DNA from: Pigmentiphaga sp.
Lineage (GTDB): Bacteria; Pseudomonadota; Gammaproteobacteria; Burkholderiales; Burkholderiaceae_B
Direction: 5' to 3'
Length of the DNA stretch: 64,000 nucleotides
NCBI GenBank assembly: GCA_023228945.1
Contig: JALOAI010000021.1
Coordinates: 29,542-93,541, forward strand
The first letter of the stretch is position 1. Each line of letters starts with the position of its first letter. The notes below the pieces were generated by a model that ran no database searches, was not told the DNA's origin, and worked only from the letters and a program-made list of their open reading frames with translations. Shown here in pieces: positions 62,230 to 64,000 of this stretch. A program made the translations under genes and the position numbers.

Positions 62230-62300
62230 ACACGGTAGGAATCCCCTGCCTTTTCGCCTGCGGGCGACGAGCTTCAGCGAGAGGGAGGGGAGGAAGTCAA
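62110..62300 (+). ncRNA. Predicted omega-RNA scaffold of the TnpB element
   Basis: By analogy with IS605-group elements, the guide RNA is made from the 3' end of tnpB plus the right end, and the guide is whatever follows the right boundary. The region has the expected hairpins (62214-62227 and near 62254). The 20 bases after the boundary, GCACGGCACATGCAACAGAG, would be the guide. Limits are approximate. Confidence 0.4.
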
Positions 62301-63020
62301 GCACGGCACATGCAACAGAGTCCACATGGCGTTGAAAATCGGTTCGCCAGTGGCGGCCAGGCCAAGGGTGGCCTCGCCGATCGTGCTTGGTGTACGGACG
62401 CAATCGTAGGGCGCCGCCAATGGATCGAACGCCATGCGGCAGCGGGCCGCGGTGTCGTAGGCTTGGCACAGCCCTTCGCGGGTATAACCGTCGACGTTCT
62501 CGACTTGCTCGCGTAGCGTGGAATGCAGCCGCTCCAGGGCCGTCATGTATTCGGGCAGAAAAGACGCCTGGCCTTCCGAGCGCATGATCAAGACCTGGCA
62601 GTCGATCAGCTGTTCGAAAGGTGCGGGAAGCTCGAGTTCGGTGATTTCCGCGCCGGCCTCGCGCAGCACCGCCGTGGCGCGCGACAGGGCATTGATGGTG
62701 GCCTCGCCCGCGTGATGCCACACGGGCGTGCGGCAGACCGCGATGCGCGCCTTTGAGAGATCAAAGGGCCGCACCGCTTGCGGTTGCCGATCGAACACCT
62801 CGTATAGCAAGGCGAGGTCTTCGGCGCCGCGGCCGTACCAGCCGATGGTGTCAAGAGTGGTCGAATAGGTTTTCGAGCCATCGCGGCCGACGATGCCCCA
62901 GGTGGGCTTGAGAGCGTAGACGCCGCAGAACGAGGCGGGGCGGATGATCGACCCACCAGTCGGGGGAGCCTTCGGCTCCAGAGAACCGCTGCCTCGCTTG
63001 AGGCGGCCCAGCGCGCTCAT
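62274..63020 (-). pseudogene. Middle fragment of an amidase fused to repeat DNA
   Basis: From about 62960 to 62301 the frame reads as the centre of an amidase-signature enzyme, beginning TGGSIIRPASFCGVYALKPTWG and ending ATGEPIFNAMWTLLHVPCL at the TnpB element. The Lys and cis-Ser region and the C-terminus are absent. The first 20 codons (MSALGRLKRGSGSLEPKAPP) are not amidase but dispersed-repeat DNA starting in the stop codon of the CoA-transferase fragment. Confidence 0.88.
62965..62979. repeat. Hairpin GGAGCC-TTC-GGCTCC
   Basis: Perfect 6-bp arms; on the minus strand the loop is GAA. It is related to 46-60 and 125-139. A second small stem, GCCTC-GCTT-GAGGC (62991-63004), is next to it. 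Confidence 0.6.
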
Positions 63021-63320
63021 GCTGCGACGCCTTCCTGGAAGAGGGTTTCGATGTCGTCGGGCGAGAGGCCGAGTTCGCCCAGCAGCTCCCGGGTGTGTTG
63101 GCCCAGAGCGGGAGCGGCGTCGCACAGGCCACCCGGCGTGTGCGATAGGCGTGGTACGACGTTGTGCATCGGCAGCACGCCGGCGCCCGGGTCCGGCATG
63201 CCGACCAGTGATTGGCGGCCGATCAAGAAAGGATCGGTCAGCAACTGGGACGCGCGCATGACGGGCCCCACGGTCACTTCCGCGGCGTCGAAATGGCGCA
63301 GCACGTCGTCCCGGCGGCTT
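63017..63320 (-). pseudogene. C-terminal fragment of a CaiB/BaiF CoA-transferase
   Basis: About 98 residues: RRDDVLRHFDAAEVTVGPVMRA, DPFLIGRQSLVGMPDP and the C-terminal GQHTRELLGELGLSPDDIETL. These are the end of a class III CoA-transferase; the other 300 residues are missing. The left part joins the end of another amidase gene at about 63321. Its TGA overlaps the repeat-derived ATG at 63020. Confidence 0.88.
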
Positions 63321-63827
63321 TCAGCCCGGCTGTCCTATGGTGATAGGGTCAATGTGATTGACGATCCATTGGGAAATCCGGGAAATATACTCGTCCTGAT
63401 GCATTTGGCCGATGACTTGAATGCCAACTGGCATGCCGTCGATAGACAGCAGGGGCAAGGAAATTGCAGGAACGCCAAGTAGCGACACCGCGACGTTGAA
63501 GCCGAACGAGCCCGTGACGCCGTAGGGGAGGGAGGGGTCATGATTCGCCGGGCTGTTCATACTCGGAGCGGGCCCTGTTGCACTCAGGGTGCAAAGAACA
63601 TCTGCATATCGGGCCAGAGCGGCCATGCTTGCCCTGGCTGCCTCTCTTTCCGCCAGAAGTAAGCGGTAGTCGTCCAGCGTCATGCCCCTGCCATGAGCGA
63701 ATAGGGTGCGGACGCTCCCTCGCAGCGCATCGCCAAATGTGTCTAGGGAAACGCTGAGCAAAACGCGATGAGCTACAGATGGTTGCCACATCATCAGATC
63801 CGATCGAAATCGGACACCGAATTTCAC
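63321..63827 (-). pseudogene. C-terminal fragment of a second amidase
   Basis: About 150 residues matching amidase C-termini (DDYRLLLAEREAARASMAAL, then TGSFGFNVAVSLLGVPAISLP and GMPVGIQVIGQ), ending at TGA 63321. It overlaps in homology with the fragment at 62301-62960 (both cover the FN...P region), so it is from a different gene. The 5' part is lost at the junction with the IS5-like element near 63830. Confidence 0.85.
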
Positions 63828-63884
63828 GATATGGCAATCTGGCCGGCGTTTTACGGCCGGATTGGACCGTTTCCCGGCCCATTC

Positions 63885-64000
63885 TCATGCAATGGACGCA
63901 CCACTGCCCTGCAAGGGCATCAATCGTTTGGCGGCGAGCTTCAAATTCACCAGCCCCATGAGGGTGTTCAGATGAGCGGCGTTCTTGGCCAGCCCACGAT
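63885..64000 (-). mobile_element. C-terminus of an IS5-like transposase, cut by the window edge
   Basis: Reading from the window edge, the minus strand gives RGLAKNAAHLNTLMGLVNL followed by KLAAKRLMPL and a short tail to TGA 63885-63887. The RGLAKN start of the last helix is typical of IS5-family transposases. The IS end should be between about 63830 and 63884; a GGCCGG-rich inverted structure lies there. Confidence 0.7.

Larger units (their letters stand above)
60925..62300 (+). mobile_element. TnpB-only IS200/IS605-group element (IS1341-like)
   Basis: Left end about 60925: contains hairpins CGCCCT-CTTT-AGGGCG (60931-60946) and GGACGGC-GTA-GCCGTCC (60961-60977). Right end about 62300: hairpins AGCCCG-TC-CGGGCT (62214-62227) and CGCC-TGCG-GGCG, ending in GGAGGAAGTCAA. 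Only tnpB is present, no tnpA, so movement would need a transposase in trans. There are no terminal inverted repeats or target duplication, as expected. The two flanks belong to different genes, showing rearrangement. Confidence 0.8.

Overview
The window looks like a chromosomal segment of a high-G+C beta-proteobacterium in the Burkholderiales, most likely Alcaligenaceae (Bordetella/Achromobacter type). This rests on three things: core gene neighbourhoods (glyA-nrdR-ribD; tyrS with a divergent M23 peptidase and anmK; pyrE divergent from an exonuclease III gene), the very large number of Bug-type periplasmic receptors, and many small LysR- or MarR-controlled catabolic islands. No rRNA, tRNA or CRISPR array was recognised by eye.

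Layout. 1-3051: a hairpin-rich leader, a c-type cytochrome, csaA, pyrE and an exonuclease III. 3088-5778: a phd/vapC/yjbQ-like module, a second PIN toxin-antitoxin operon on the other strand, then a decayed second copy of the first module. 5880-11604: Bug receptor, two class III CoA-transferases, acyl-CoA dehydrogenase and LysR. 11751-15932: aldehyde dehydrogenase, Bug, TauD-like dioxygenase and divergent MarR. 16000-19972: LysR, ACMSD-like amidohydrolase, class II aldolase/adducin protein and Bug. 20120-22850: pirin, isochorismatase-like hydrolase and Bug. 23082-29483: MFS permease, LysR, chorismate-mutase-like protein, Bug, FAD oxidoreductase and metallo-beta-lactamase-fold hydrolase. 29365-33308: SulP transporter, cystathionine beta-lyase-like enzyme and LuxR-type regulator. 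33618-41893: amidase, a urea/amide-type ABC importer with a fused permease-ATPase, a choloylglycine-hydrolase-like enzyme and an outer-membrane protein. 42161-49126: Bug, LysR, Bug, flavin monooxygenase, gentisate-dioxygenase-like cupin and FAH-family hydrolase. 49402-60558: mostly housekeeping genes (ribD, nrdR, glyA, tyrS, mepM-like, anmK, opgC-like) plus one more Bug. 60580-64000: broken genes around a TnpB-only IS element and the end of an IS5-like transposase.

Theme. Eight intact Bug receptors and one fragment sit in separate catabolic islands, but no TctA/TctB membrane partner is visible, so they presumably rely on permeases encoded elsewhere or act as sensors. Most islands pair one receptor with one regulator and two to four enzymes for aromatic or carboxylic acids.

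Most notable structural points: the duplicated and decaying phd-vapC-yjbQ module; a toxin-first TA operon whose promoter contains a perfect 18-bp palindrome and predicts an almost leaderless mRNA; three in-frame 75-bp repeats that build the N-terminus of RibD exactly at the nrdR/ribD stop-start junction, with a related element at the broken junction near 63 kb; and a TnpB element whose two flanks come from different genes. All family assignments come from reading the sequence; no database search was run.
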